Of a stretch of DNA of 34,493 nt, positions 7,814 to 16,112 are shown piece after piece. The DNA comes from an uncultured Victivallales bacterium. GTDB lineage: Bacteria > Verrucomicrobiota > Lentisphaeria > Oligosphaerales > JAFGRS01. The position numbers were made by a program, and so were the translations under genes. The DNA lies in contig CAILUI010000404.1 of NCBI GenBank assembly GCA_903837355.1, forward strand, positions 1-34,493. The letters are read 5' to 3'. Under the pieces are notes generated by a model. That model was not told the origin of the DNA. It did no database searches and saw nothing but the letters and a program-made list of their open reading frames with translations. Every line of letters begins with the position of its first letter. Positions within the stretch are counted from its first letter, which is position 1.

Positions 7814-8713
7814 TCAGAGTGTAGCCAGGGCGATGGTCTGTTTCTGCGCCAGCGAGCGCTCGATCGCTTCCATGATGGCCTGGACTTCGAGGGCTTCGGC
7901 CAGCGTCACCGGCAGTACTCCGGTGTCGAGCCAGCGTTTGATCTCGACCAGGAGGTTGTGGTAGAGCACATCGCCGCGGTTGTCGAAGTAGAGCACGTCA
8001 CCGCCGGCCTGCACACGACCGCCGTAGGTGTAGCTACCGCGGCTGTACTCGGCGACGGCGCGCCGGTTGTCGGGGTAAGAGACCACAGCCACCACGCCAA
8101 CGGGATCCTCGACGGCGGTCACCGACAGCGCCCCCAGGCCCATGGCCGTCACCAGCATCTCGGTGACGTGGCAGCCATACCAGACCACATCACTACCCGC
8201 CGCGGCCTTGCCCAGCGCGCCAAAGACGTTGCAGAAAGTCGGCGGTGCCGTCATCTGCTGGCGGGCGGCAACCAGCGTGCGGACGTAGCGCAGCGACGAG
8301 GAACTCCAGACGTTCGTCTGCTTGGCCTGGGCCAAGGCCACGATCTGGCGGCCGGCGGCCAGGTCGGCAGCCAGGGGCTTGTCCAGAAAGACCGGCAACC
8401 CCAGGCCGGCGACCTCGCGGAAGAACGGCAAGTGCTGAGCGGGGTCGTTGATCTCCAGGAAGATGGCATCCATACCCTTTGCCAGTTCCGCCACGGTCGG
8501 CTTCATCACCACGCCGAGCGCCTCCATCTGGGCCTGGCGCTCGTCCTGCCCCTTCGCGTCCTGGAAAGGCGAGGGGAAGCGCAGAGCGTGGACAACGCGC
8601 AGGCCCTGCAGCCGCGGCGCCGCCGGCGTGTCCGGCCCCTGCATGAGTTGGGTGAAGGCGACCGTGTGACTGGTGTCCAGTCCGATGATGCCGATCTTGA
8701 GCTCGCTTGCCAT
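7814..8713 (-). CDS. Gfo/Idh/MocA-family oxidoreductase
   Basis: A 299-residue NAD(P)-dependent sugar or cyclitol dehydrogenase. The Rossmann motif is LKIGIIGLDTSHT near residue 5, and FLDKPLAADL carries the conserved Lys-Pro of the family's EKP motif. The C-terminal alpha/beta domain shows YGCHVTEML, where the family's catalytic His region lies. The length is slightly under the usual 330-400. I chose the ATG at 8713 because it directly precedes the Rossmann strand and GGAG lies upstream; the 34 residues before it are not family-like. A promoter with TTGCCA and TATACT lies about 75 bp upstream. Co-transcription with GH4 (14-bp gap) suggests both process one sugar. The exact substrate cannot be read. 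Confidence 0.9.
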   Translation of the reverse strand: MASELKIGIIGLDTSHTVAFTQLMQGPDTPAAPRLQGLRVVHALRFPSPFQDAKGQDERQAQMEALGVVMKPTVAELAKGMDAIFLEINDPAQHLPFFREVAGLGLPVFLDKPLAADLAAGRQIVALAQAKQTNVWSSSSLRYVRTLVAARQQMTAPPTFCNVFGALGKAAAGSDVVWYGCHVTEMLVTAMGLGALSVTAVEDPVGVVAVVSYPDNRRAVAEYSRGSYTYGGRVQAGGDVLYFDNRGDVLYHNLLVEIKRWLDTGVLPVTLAEALEVQAIMEAIERSLAQKQTIALATL

Positions 8714-8787
8714 GGCCCGCACTCCGTCCCCTGCAACCGTGGAACTACTGCTCCCGGAACCTGTCGCCGTCGCCGGCAGTCTGAGGA

Positions 8788-8815
8788 AGTATACCCACCC
8801 CGGCGGGCTTGGCAA
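8788..8815 (-). promoter_or_regulatory. Sigma70-type promoter for the oxidoreductase-GH4 operon
   Basis: On the minus strand: -35 TTGCCA (8810-8815), 16-bp spacer, -10 TATACT (8788-8793). This places the start site near 8781 and leaves a leader of about 68 nt before the ATG at 8713. Both hexamers are close to consensus, which stands out in such GC-rich DNA. No operator was recognised. Confidence 0.6.
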
Positions 8816-8954
8816 AGAGGTCGCACCGGATTTGGGGGGTGGGTGGCCGGATGCCGTGAGTGTCCGCCGAGCCCGAGTGGAAGTATGTTAAGCGAGTCTG
8901 TAGCGTCTGCACGGTCCGCAGTGGCACTCGGTGGTGATCCTGGGGATACTTCCT

Positions 8955-9380
8955 ATGTCTGTGCAACGGTTTCAGTGGGACGACACTCTGCTGACCGGTG
9001 TCGCCATGATCGACACGCAGCACAAAGAGTACTTCCGCCGCGTCAATCAGGCCCTGGCCAGCGCCGAAACAGACGACGAAGCGGGGTGCCTGAAGGAGCT
9101 GCAATTCGTCCAGGAGTACGCGCTGGACCACTTCGACGCTGAGCAGAACGTGACGACGTTCCATGAGTACCCGGGTTACGAGGGCCACCTGACCCAACAC
9201 CAGACCTTCGCCTCGCGCCTCGATGCGTTGGCGGAAGCACTGAGTAGCGAAGGCTTCCGGACCGATGTCGGCCGCCGCCTGAACGCCCTCCTGGTCGAGT
9301 GGTTTGTGCGCCACATCCGTACCGAGGACCAGAGGCTCGGGAAGTACCTGAAGGACAGGCCGCGGGCCGGTCAGGCCTAG
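8955..9380 (+). CDS. Bacteriohemerythrin
   Basis: A 141-residue cytoplasmic four-helix bundle with a non-haem di-iron centre that binds O2. All seven expected ligands are visible: His23 (DTQHKEYF), His59 and Glu63 (HFDAEQ), His78 and His82 (HLTQH), and His120 and Asp125 (HIRTED). The conserved YPGY between them is also present. I chose ATG 8955 (MSVQRFQWDD), because family members begin with this W-D segment; eight upstream codons are not family-like. It is the first gene of a plus-strand run and is divergent from the oxidoreductase operon. Roles known for the family are oxygen sensing, storage or delivery; which applies here is not shown. Confidence 0.95.
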   Translation: MSVQRFQWDDTLLTGVAMIDTQHKEYFRRVNQALASAETDDEAGCLKELQFVQEYALDHFDAEQNVTTFHEYPGYEGHLTQHQTFASRLDALAEALSSEGFRTDVGRRLNALLVEWFVRHIRTEDQRLGKYLKDRPRAGQA

Positions 9381-9448
9381 CGCGGGCGCAGGGGCAGCGA
9401 CCGCCTGGCCGGGAAGCCGTAGGCGGGGAACCGAGGGGGGGCTGGGTG

Positions 9449-11356
9449 ATGCTCAGGGTCTCCGTAACGATCTGCTGCCTGAGTGCAGCATGCTGGGCCG
9501 CCGCGGCCACGGCGGCGCCACTCTCTCCCTACGGCGTCTGCGCCCACCTGGGCGGTGGGCAGGAGCACGCCGACCTCGAGCGCGAACTGGAACTCATGCA
9601 GGCGGCCGGCATTGGCTGGGCCCGCGCCGACTTTACCTGGGGCGCCATCGAGCCGGCTGACGGGCGCTTCGACTTCGCCGCCTATGACCGCGTGGTCACA
9701 GCGGCGCTGGCGCGTGGGGTCACGCCGCTGCCCATCCTGTGCTACGACAGCCCCTGGGCCGGCCTGGCGCATGCGAACCTGCCCGCCTGGACCCGCTTTG
9801 TGGAGACCGTCGTGCGCCGCTACGGCGACCGCCTGCGGCACTGGGAAGTCTGGAACGAACCCAATATCGAGTTCTGGAAACCGCGGCCGGACCCGGCGCA
9901 GTACGCCGCCCTGCTGAAGGCCACCTACGCCACCATCAAGCGCGTCGATCCAGGCATAGAAGTGCTCTACGGCGGCACGGCCGGCATCCCGCTCGACTTC
10001 ATCCGCAAGACCCTCGAGCAGGGGGCGGGCGCCGCCTTCGATATCATGGCGGTCCATCCGTATAGCTACCCGGACACGCCCGCTGCCGGTGGCCGACTGC
10101 AGGAACTGGCGGCGCTGCGCGCACTGCTGACGGAGTTCAAGGCGCCGACACGCATCTGGATCACGGAGACCGGTTGGCCGACGCACCATGACCCGGACCT
10201 TGAGGACTACCTGCCGCTGTGGCAGTCCTTGGTGGCCACGGCGGCACAGCAGGTTTTCCCCGGTCGCCTGGGCTGGAACGTCGCGGTCCTCGGCGAGGAC
10301 GGTTACGAGCCCAGCACGCGGACCGCCGCCGCCCTCGGCGCCGCCCTCAACGGGAGTGGCCGCTTTAACTGCCGACCGCTGTCGGTAACCGCCCTGGCCG
10401 CGGGACTATCGGTGGCGGACACGCAGATTCTCATCGGCCCCATCGGCGAGTCGTTCCTTGAGCCCGCCTTCGCGGGGATGGTCGAGTTTGTGCGCCAAGG
10501 CGGCCTGCTGGTGCACGTTGGCGGGGTACCGTTCTATTACACCGCCAACCGCGCCGCGGGCGCTTGGGCCGTGTCACCCCAGAGCGCCGCGGAGACGTTC
10601 CGGCAGGCCTTGCACATCGGCTGGAAAGCCTGGTGGACCGAGCCGGGCCTGTCCGCGGAGGCCGGCAGCACCCGCCTGGCCGCGCCGGACCTCGCCATCG
10701 CCCTCCCGGCCGTAGGGCTGAAGACCACACGCTGGTTCACCGAGGCCGCCCTCAAAGGCAACGACCGCATGGTGCCACTGCTCGCCGGCTACAACGGGGA
10801 GACGCGAGTGGGCTACCCGTCCGTGCTCTACCGGCTCGACAGCGACCTGCGGGGCGCCGTGCTGGTGAACTGCCTGCCCCTGCCCCTCCAGCGCGGCGTC
10901 GACCCGCAGACGCAGGCACGCCGACTCAGCCTCGCCTATCTCACCTACCTGGCCCACGGCGTCGAAGTCTTCTTCTGGTACGAGTTCCGCGACGGCGGCC
11001 AGCAGGCGGACTACAACGAACACAACTTCGGCATGGTCACCCATGACCTGCAGCCCAAACCGGCCTACGCAGCTCTGCAACACCTCACCACCCAACTGGG
11101 ACCGTATCCGCGCCTCGGGCAACCGGCGCCGACCGACGCCGCCGGCCTGACCACGCTGACCGTCCGTGGCAGCCTGGCGCGGCCGCTGACCGTCCATTGG
11201 GCGGAGCGTCCCGGCGCCAGCGCCCCGGCGCCAGCCGCGGGCGCCTTCCGTGCCTACGATGCACTCTGGCAAGCCGCGCCGATGCAGGGCGACGCGAACG
11301 GCCTGCGCATCCCGCTGGACGCCGGACCGGTCTTTGTGGTACCGTTGCCGAAGTAG
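9449..11356 (+). CDS. Secreted GH39/GH5-like (clan A) glycosidase with inserted domain
   Basis: A 635-residue secreted retaining glycosidase. Residues 1-22 form a signal peptide. The TIM barrel follows: GIGWARADFTWGAIEP (54-69), acid/base Glu137 in WEVWNEPN, and nucleophile Glu240 in WITETGWPT. After about residue 250 the barrel is interrupted. Residues ~280-485 form a different alpha/beta region with ILIGPIGESFL and GGLLVHVGG, which recalls the class I amidotransferase-like fold found in some beta-galactosidases. The last barrel strand then resumes with FFWYEFRDGG and EHNFGMV...KPAY (508-540). A short C-terminal beta region ends the protein. ATG 9449 has GAGGGGGGG upstream. The substrate is unknown; the clan assignment is strong, the exact family less so. 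Confidence 0.85.
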   Translation: MLRVSVTICCLSAACWAAAATAAPLSPYGVCAHLGGGQEHADLERELELMQAAGIGWARADFTWGAIEPADGRFDFAAYDRVVTAALARGVTPLPILCYDSPWAGLAHANLPAWTRFVETVVRRYGDRLRHWEVWNEPNIEFWKPRPDPAQYAALLKATYATIKRVDPGIEVLYGGTAGIPLDFIRKTLEQGAGAAFDIMAVHPYSYPDTPAAGGRLQELAALRALLTEFKAPTRIWITETGWPTHHDPDLEDYLPLWQSLVATAAQQVFPGRLGWNVAVLGEDGYEPSTRTAAALGAALNGSGRFNCRPLSVTALAAGLSVADTQILIGPIGESFLEPAFAGMVEFVRQGGLLVHVGGVPFYYTANRAAGAWAVSPQSAAETFRQALHIGWKAWWTEPGLSAEAGSTRLAAPDLAIALPAVGLKTTRWFTEAALKGNDRMVPLLAGYNGETRVGYPSVLYRLDSDLRGAVLVNCLPLPLQRGVDPQTQARRLSLAYLTYLAHGVEVFFWYEFRDGGQQADYNEHNFGMVTHDLQPKPAYAALQHLTTQLGPYPRLGQPAPTDAAGLTTLTVRGSLARPLTVHWAERPGASAPAPAAGAFRAYDALWQAAPMQGDANGLRIPLDAGPVFVVPLPK

Positions 11357-11375
11357 AGCGGCGCAAGGAACTGCC

Positions 11376-12464
11376 ATGGCGAGCGAACGCTACCGGTGTA
11401 GTGCCTGCGGCGGCGATCTGGTCTATCAGCCGGGACAGACCGCGCTCACCTGCCCCTACTGCGGTTCGAGTCAGGGCATCACAGCCCCGACCGAGACCAT
11501 CCGGGAACTCGACTTCCGGGCCGTCCTCGCCAGCGCCGGAGCCGGGCAGGCCACCCTGGAACGCCAGGAGACGACCTGCTCCGGCTGCGGCGCCAGGGTG
11601 ACCCTGCGTACGGGGGTGCAGGCGGACCGCTGCCCGTACTGCGCCACCCACCTCAGCGTCGAGGTGCAGAGCCGCCGACACCTGCAGCCGCGCGGCCTGC
11701 TCGCCTTTGCCATCCCCCGTCCCCAGGCGCAACAGGCCTTCCAGCGCTGGCTCCGCTCGCGCTGGTTTGCCCCCGGCTCCCTAAGGCGCCTGGCCGGCTG
11801 GGAACACGCGTTGCAGGGAGTGTACGTACCCTACTGGACCTACGACTCGCACACCGTGACCGCCTATACCGGCCAGCGCGGCGACGACTACTGGACCACC
11901 GAGACCTACACCACCCACGTCAACGGCAAGGCGGTGCAGCGAACCCGCTCCGTGCGCCGCACCCGCTGGCACGCTGTCTCCGGCGTCGTCGACAACCGCT
12001 TTGACGATACCCTGGTCCTGGCCACGCGCAGCCTGCCTTACGCGCTGGCCGAGCAACTCGAACCGTGGAACCTGAAGGCACTGGTCCCCTATGATGAGGG
12101 CTATCTCCAGGGCTTCCGCGTGGAGAGCTATGGAGTGGATCTGGAGGCAGGCTTCGGCATCGCCGCCAACCGCATGCGCCCGGAGATCGCGCAGACCGTC
12201 CGCCGCGACATCGGAGGCGACCATCAGCGCCTCGGCAACCTGGACGTAGACTACCGCGAGATCACCTACAAGCACATCCTGTTGCCCATCTGGGTCAGCT
12301 CCTATCGACACCGGGACAAACCCTACCGCATCATGGTCAACGCGGTCACCGGTGAAGTCCAGGGCGAGCGCCCCTACAGCCTCGTGAAGATCCTGCTGGC
12401 AGTGCTGGCGGGAGTCGCGGCCGCGACCGGCCTGTTCCTGCTGGCGACGCGGGCCGCCGGCTGA
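11376..12464 (+). CDS. Double zinc-ribbon membrane protein (YdjG-like)
   Basis: A 362-residue protein often labelled TFIIB-type zinc ribbon or misannotated as primosomal protein N'. Two zinc ribbons open it: C8-x2-C11...C26-x2-C29 and C68-x2-C71...C86-x2-C89. A beta-rich middle region follows, with VPYWTYDSHT and Trp/Tyr-rich strands. One hydrophobic helix closes it (about 339-358), so it is likely membrane-anchored with the ribbons in the cytoplasm. AAGGAA lies about 6 nt upstream of ATG 11376, and the gene starts 19 bp after the glycosidase. Its partner is the SPFH protein downstream; the pair resembles Bacillus subtilis YdjG and YdjI, which work with a PspA protein in membrane stress. The role here is inferred from that resemblance. 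Confidence 0.8.
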   Translation: MASERYRCSACGGDLVYQPGQTALTCPYCGSSQGITAPTETIRELDFRAVLASAGAGQATLERQETTCSGCGARVTLRTGVQADRCPYCATHLSVEVQSRRHLQPRGLLAFAIPRPQAQQAFQRWLRSRWFAPGSLRRLAGWEHALQGVYVPYWTYDSHTVTAYTGQRGDDYWTTETYTTHVNGKAVQRTRSVRRTRWHAVSGVVDNRFDDTLVLATRSLPYALAEQLEPWNLKALVPYDEGYLQGFRVESYGVDLEAGFGIAANRMRPEIAQTVRRDIGGDHQRLGNLDVDYREITYKHILLPIWVSSYRHRDKPYRIMVNAVTGEVQGERPYSLVKILLAVLAGVAAATGLFLLATRAAG

Positions 12465-12509
12465 GGTCCCAGGGGTCGGCGGCGTGGTGGGTTCTGTACG
12501 CTCTGCGGA

Positions 12510-12537
12510 TTGTAAGACTGGACAGCAGTCACATAGT
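12510..12537 (+). promoter_or_regulatory. Possible promoter with overlapping inverted repeat, before the SPFH gene
   Basis: The 154-bp gap before the SPFH gene contains TTGTAA (12510-12515), a 16-bp spacer and CATAGT (12532-12537). The spacer holds a perfect 5-bp inverted repeat, GACTG/CAGTC (12516-12530), that could bind a regulator. The -10 match is moderate. Confidence 0.3.
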
Positions 12538-12618
12538 ACTTCCTGTTGGGTTCGGCGGTAGGCGGCCTGCAGCGGCGCTATGGTAGAGGGGCGTGGCGCC
12601 GGTGGAAAGGATGGGAGC

Positions 12619-13740
12619 ATGGGACTCTTCGACAAGATTCGCGGCCAGTTCATCGATGTGATCGAGTGGGTCGACTCGAGCCGGGAAACGCTCGTCTGGA
12701 AGTTCCCGCGGACCGATAACGAGATCAAGAACGGGGCGCAATTGGTCGTCCGCGAGACCCAGGCGGCCGTCTTCATGCATGAAGGCCAGGTGGGGGATGT
12801 CTTCGGCCCGGGGCGGGTGCAGCTCAGCACCCGCAACCTGCCGATCCTCACCACCCTGGCCAGTTGGAAGTACGCCTTCGACGCGCCGTTCAAGTGCGAT
12901 GTCTACTTCGTCAACACCCGCCAGTTCACCGACGAGAAGTGGGGCACGCCCAACCCGATCATGCTGCGCGACCCGGAGTTCGGCCCCGTGCGCCTGCGCG
13001 CCTTCGGCTCATACAGCTTCCGGGTCACCGACGCCGGCGCCTTTATCCGGCAACTGGCCGGGACCGACCCGCACTTCGAGACCTCCGAGATCGCGGGCTA
13101 CTTCCGGTCGATCCTGGTCAGCCGTTTCGCCGATGCGCTGGCCAGGTCGGGAGTCCCGCTGTTGGACCTGGCCGCGCACTACACGGACCTGGGCGACACA
13201 CTGATCGCGGCCATCCAGGGCGAGTTTGTGCCCTACGGCCTCGAGATTGCGAAGTTCCTGATCGAGAATGTCTCGGTTCCCGAGGACGTCGAGAAGGCGC
13301 TGGACAAGCGCGCCAGCATGAGCGTCCTCGGCAACCTCAACCAGTACACGCAGTACCAGACCGCGCAGGCCATCGGCGACGTGGCGAAGAACCCGGGCAG
13401 CCCCGGTGCGATGGCCGGCGTGATCGCGGGCGCGAACCTGGGCGGCGTCATGGCGGGCGCCATGCAGCCGGCCGCGGCAACGCCGGCCCCGACGGCACCG
13501 GCCGCGGCCCCGCCGCCGTCGACGGCGTGGTACGCGGCCCCAGGCGGCGTTCAGAGCGGGCCGCTCGACCCCGGCGCGCTGCAGCGACAGATCAGCGCCG
13601 GACAGATCACCCCGCAAACACTGGTCTGGCGCCAGGGGCTGCCGGGGTGGACTCCGGCGGGCCAGACGCCGGAACTGCAGGCCCTGTTCGCCAGCGTGCC
13701 ACCACCCCTACCGCCACCGCTGCCACCGGCCGCACCGTAA
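12619..13740 (+). CDS. SPFH-domain (virion-core-type) protein with C-terminal GYF_2 domain, YdjI-like
   Basis: A 373-residue protein. Residues ~1-240 are the SPFH/Band 7-type 'virion core protein' module, beginning MGLFDKIRGQFIDVIEWVD and including IKNGAQLVVRETQAAVFMHEG. An Ala/Pro linker follows (about 283-302), then a GYF_2 (DUF4339) domain at 304-355 with WYAAPGGVQSGPLDP and LVWRQGLPGW, and a Pro-rich tail. SPFH proteins form membrane-associated oligomeric scaffolds; GYF_2 domains are thought to mediate protein binding. ATG 12619 has GGGAG about 5 nt upstream, and the family start MGLF supports it. It pairs with the zinc-ribbon protein upstream, and the kinase gene starts 19 bp downstream. 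No PspA homologue is in the window. Confidence 0.88.
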   Translation: MGLFDKIRGQFIDVIEWVDSSRETLVWKFPRTDNEIKNGAQLVVRETQAAVFMHEGQVGDVFGPGRVQLSTRNLPILTTLASWKYAFDAPFKCDVYFVNTRQFTDEKWGTPNPIMLRDPEFGPVRLRAFGSYSFRVTDAGAFIRQLAGTDPHFETSEIAGYFRSILVSRFADALARSGVPLLDLAAHYTDLGDTLIAAIQGEFVPYGLEIAKFLIENVSVPEDVEKALDKRASMSVLGNLNQYTQYQTAQAIGDVAKNPGSPGAMAGVIAGANLGGVMAGAMQPAAATPAPTAPAAAPPPSTAWYAAPGGVQSGPLDPGALQRQISAGQITPQTLVWRQGLPGWTPAGQTPELQALFASVPPPLPPPLPPAAP

Positions 13741-13759
13741 GCCAGGAGCAGGCACCGCG

Positions 13760-16105
13760 ATGAGCAGCGTGGGCCACATCGAACTCGCCGAGCCGCTACG
13801 CCTTTCCGGCGGCGGCCATGCCGTCATCAGCGTCGACGCGGCCGGCTGCGTCACGCTGCTGAACCCCGAGGCTGAGGAACTCACCGGCTGGACCGACGGC
13901 GAAGCCCGCGGCAAACCGCTGACGGACGTCTTCCACCTCGTCCAGGGGCTGACTGGAACGCCGTGCGATGACCTGACGACGCGTGTCCTCGGCAGCGGCA
14001 CGGCCTGCGCCCTGGCCGACCGCAGCGTACTGACCGCCCGCGACGGAACGGAGTTCCGCATCGCGGGAAAGGGGTGCCCGATGTGCGATGCGTCCGGCCG
14101 GACCACGGGCATGGTCCTGCTCTTCCGCGACCTGGATCAGGCGAACCGGATGCAGACGGCACTGCAGGACAGCGAGTCGCTGACCCGCAACATCGGCAAT
14201 CACCTGCAGTCCGGCATGATCTACCGCCTGCTGCGGCGGCCCGATGGGTCCCGGTGCTTCACCTACGTCAGCGACTCGGTCCGCCATCTGTATGGCATCA
14301 GCCCGCAGCAGGCCATCGCGAACGCCGACCTGATCTACGGACGCGTCCACCCTGAGGACAGAGCACGCTTCCAGCGCGAGGAGGAGGAGGCGCACCGCAC
14401 CCTGACCACCTTCCGGACCGAAACCCGAATGCTGGACCCGTCGGGAGGCGTCCGCTGGTCGTCCGTCGTCGCCACCCCCCGGCGTTTGCCGGACGGCTCC
14501 ACCAGCTGGGATGGCATCGAGTTTGACATCACCGAACGCAAACGGGCGGAGGACGCCCTGCGCGAGAGCAAGGAGCGCTTCCGGGCCATCTTCAACGCCA
14601 CCTTCCAGTTCACGGGTCTGTTGACCCCCGAGGGGATCATGGTTGAAGCCAATCAGGCGGCCCTGGACTTTGCCGGCGTCACCGCGGCGGAGGTCATCGG
14701 CAAGCCCTTCTGGGAGGCGCGCTGGTGGTGTGCTGACGACGCGCGTATGCGGCAGCTACGCGACGCGATCGCCCGCGCTGCCGGCGGCGACTTCGTGCGC
14801 TACGAAGTGACCTTGCAGGGAGCCGGGACCACGACCGCCTTCTTCGACTTCTCCATCAAGCCCATTCTCGGTCTGGATGGCGCGGTCAGGTTGCTGGTTC
14901 CGGAGGCCCGCGACATCTCCGACCGCAAACGGGTCGAGGAGGAGAAGCTGAGGTTGCAGAACGAACTGGCTCAGGCCCGCAAGATGGAGTCCATCGGGCA
15001 GCTTGCGGGAGGCGTAGCCCACGATTTCAACAACATGCTATCCGTGATCCTCGGCAACGCCGAGACCGCCTTGGAGAAGAGCGACGCCGCGGCGCCGCTG
15101 CGGGCCGAATTGGAGCACATCCGCGATGCCGCACGGCACTCGGCGAATCTGACCCGGCAACTGCTGGCCTTTGCCCGCCGCCAAACCGCGGCGCCGCAGG
15201 TGCTCGACCTCAACGCGACCGTGGCCGGCATGCTCGGAATGCTGCGCCAACTCATCGGCGAAGACATCGACCTGGTCTGGCGGCCGGCGCTGGACGTGGG
15301 GCGGGTCTTCATGGACGCCGTCCAAGTCGACCAGATCCTCACGAACCTCCTGGTCAACGCCCGTGACGCCACCGGCGGAGACGGCAAGATCACCATCGAG
15401 ACCCGGAACGCGACCCTCGACGAGAGCTACTGCGCGGCGCACCCCGGTGCGGTGTGCGGCGAGTATGTGGTGCTGGCGGTGAGTGACAACGGCTGTGGGA
15501 TGGACAAGGAAACCCAGGCCAGGCTCTTCGAGCCCTTCTTCACCACCAAGGGAATGGGCCAGGGCGCAGGCCTTGGCCTGGCCACGGTCTACGGCATCAC
15601 CCAGCAGAACCGCGGCTTCGTCAATGTCTATAGTGAGCCCGGCCGGGGAACCACCCTGCACATCTACCTGCCGCGCCACGCCGGTGCCCTGCCGCTGGCG
15701 GCGGCCGAGGCCCCGGTCGCGCCCGCGGCGGGAGGGCACGAGACCATTCTCCTCGTCGAGGACGAACCGGCCATCCTGGAGCTGGCACAGAGGGTACTGC
15801 GCAAACTCGGCTACACCGTGCTCGCCGCCGGCACGCCACAGGCGGCATTGCGCCTGGCCGAGGAGGAGCCGCGGCACATCCATCTGCTGATCACCGATGT
15901 GATCATGCCGGCTATGAACGGCAAGGATCTGGCCGAACGGCTGCAGGCTCGCCACCCCCACCTGAAGTGCCTGTACATGTCGGGGTACACGGCCAATGTC
16001 GTGGCCCGCCACGGAGTCCTGGATGGGGGCCTGCATTTCGTCCAGAAACCGTTCTCGAAGGAAGACTTGGACGCCAAGGTCAGGGAAGCCTTGGCGGCCA
16101 CCTGA
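13760..16105 (+). CDS. Hybrid histidine kinase with PAS domains and C-terminal receiver
   Basis: A 781-residue soluble sensor kinase. Three PAS-type regions lie at about 10-130, 145-262 (ending WDGIEFDITERKRAEDAL) and 270-392 (ending ARDISDRKRVEEE). The HisKA segment has phospho-acceptor His421 in GGVAHDFNN. The ATPase domain shows the N box near 526-537 (NLLVNARDA), DNGCGM (576-581) and GAGLGLATVYG. The receiver (about 661-778) has the acidic LVEDEP, phospho-acceptor Asp713 in ITDVIMPAMNG and Lys763 in VQKPF. There is no membrane segment, so the signal is intracellular or a PAS-bound ligand. There is no DNA-binding output domain, so phosphotransfer to a partner encoded elsewhere is needed. 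It starts 19 bp after the SPFH gene. Confidence 0.95.
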   Translation: MSSVGHIELAEPLRLSGGGHAVISVDAAGCVTLLNPEAEELTGWTDGEARGKPLTDVFHLVQGLTGTPCDDLTTRVLGSGTACALADRSVLTARDGTEFRIAGKGCPMCDASGRTTGMVLLFRDLDQANRMQTALQDSESLTRNIGNHLQSGMIYRLLRRPDGSRCFTYVSDSVRHLYGISPQQAIANADLIYGRVHPEDRARFQREEEEAHRTLTTFRTETRMLDPSGGVRWSSVVATPRRLPDGSTSWDGIEFDITERKRAEDALRESKERFRAIFNATFQFTGLLTPEGIMVEANQAALDFAGVTAAEVIGKPFWEARWWCADDARMRQLRDAIARAAGGDFVRYEVTLQGAGTTTAFFDFSIKPILGLDGAVRLLVPEARDISDRKRVEEEKLRLQNELAQARKMESIGQLAGGVAHDFNNMLSVILGNAETALEKSDAAAPLRAELEHIRDAARHSANLTRQLLAFARRQTAAPQVLDLNATVAGMLGMLRQLIGEDIDLVWRPALDVGRVFMDAVQVDQILTNLLVNARDATGGDGKITIETRNATLDESYCAAHPGAVCGEYVVLAVSDNGCGMDKETQARLFEPFFTTKGMGQGAGLGLATVYGITQQNRGFVNVYSEPGRGTTLHIYLPRHAGALPLAAAEAPVAPAAGGHETILLVEDEPAILELAQRVLRKLGYTVLAAGTPQAALRLAEEEPRHIHLLITDVIMPAMNGKDLAERLQARHPHLKCLYMSGYTANVVARHGVLDGGLHFVQKPFSKEDLDAKVREALAAT

Positions 16106-16112
16106 CCCGCCT

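Noticed and set aside
11376..12464. Primosomal helicase PriA (a common label for such proteins)
   Set aside because: No Walker motifs or helicase motifs; only the zinc ribbons and a membrane anchor are present.
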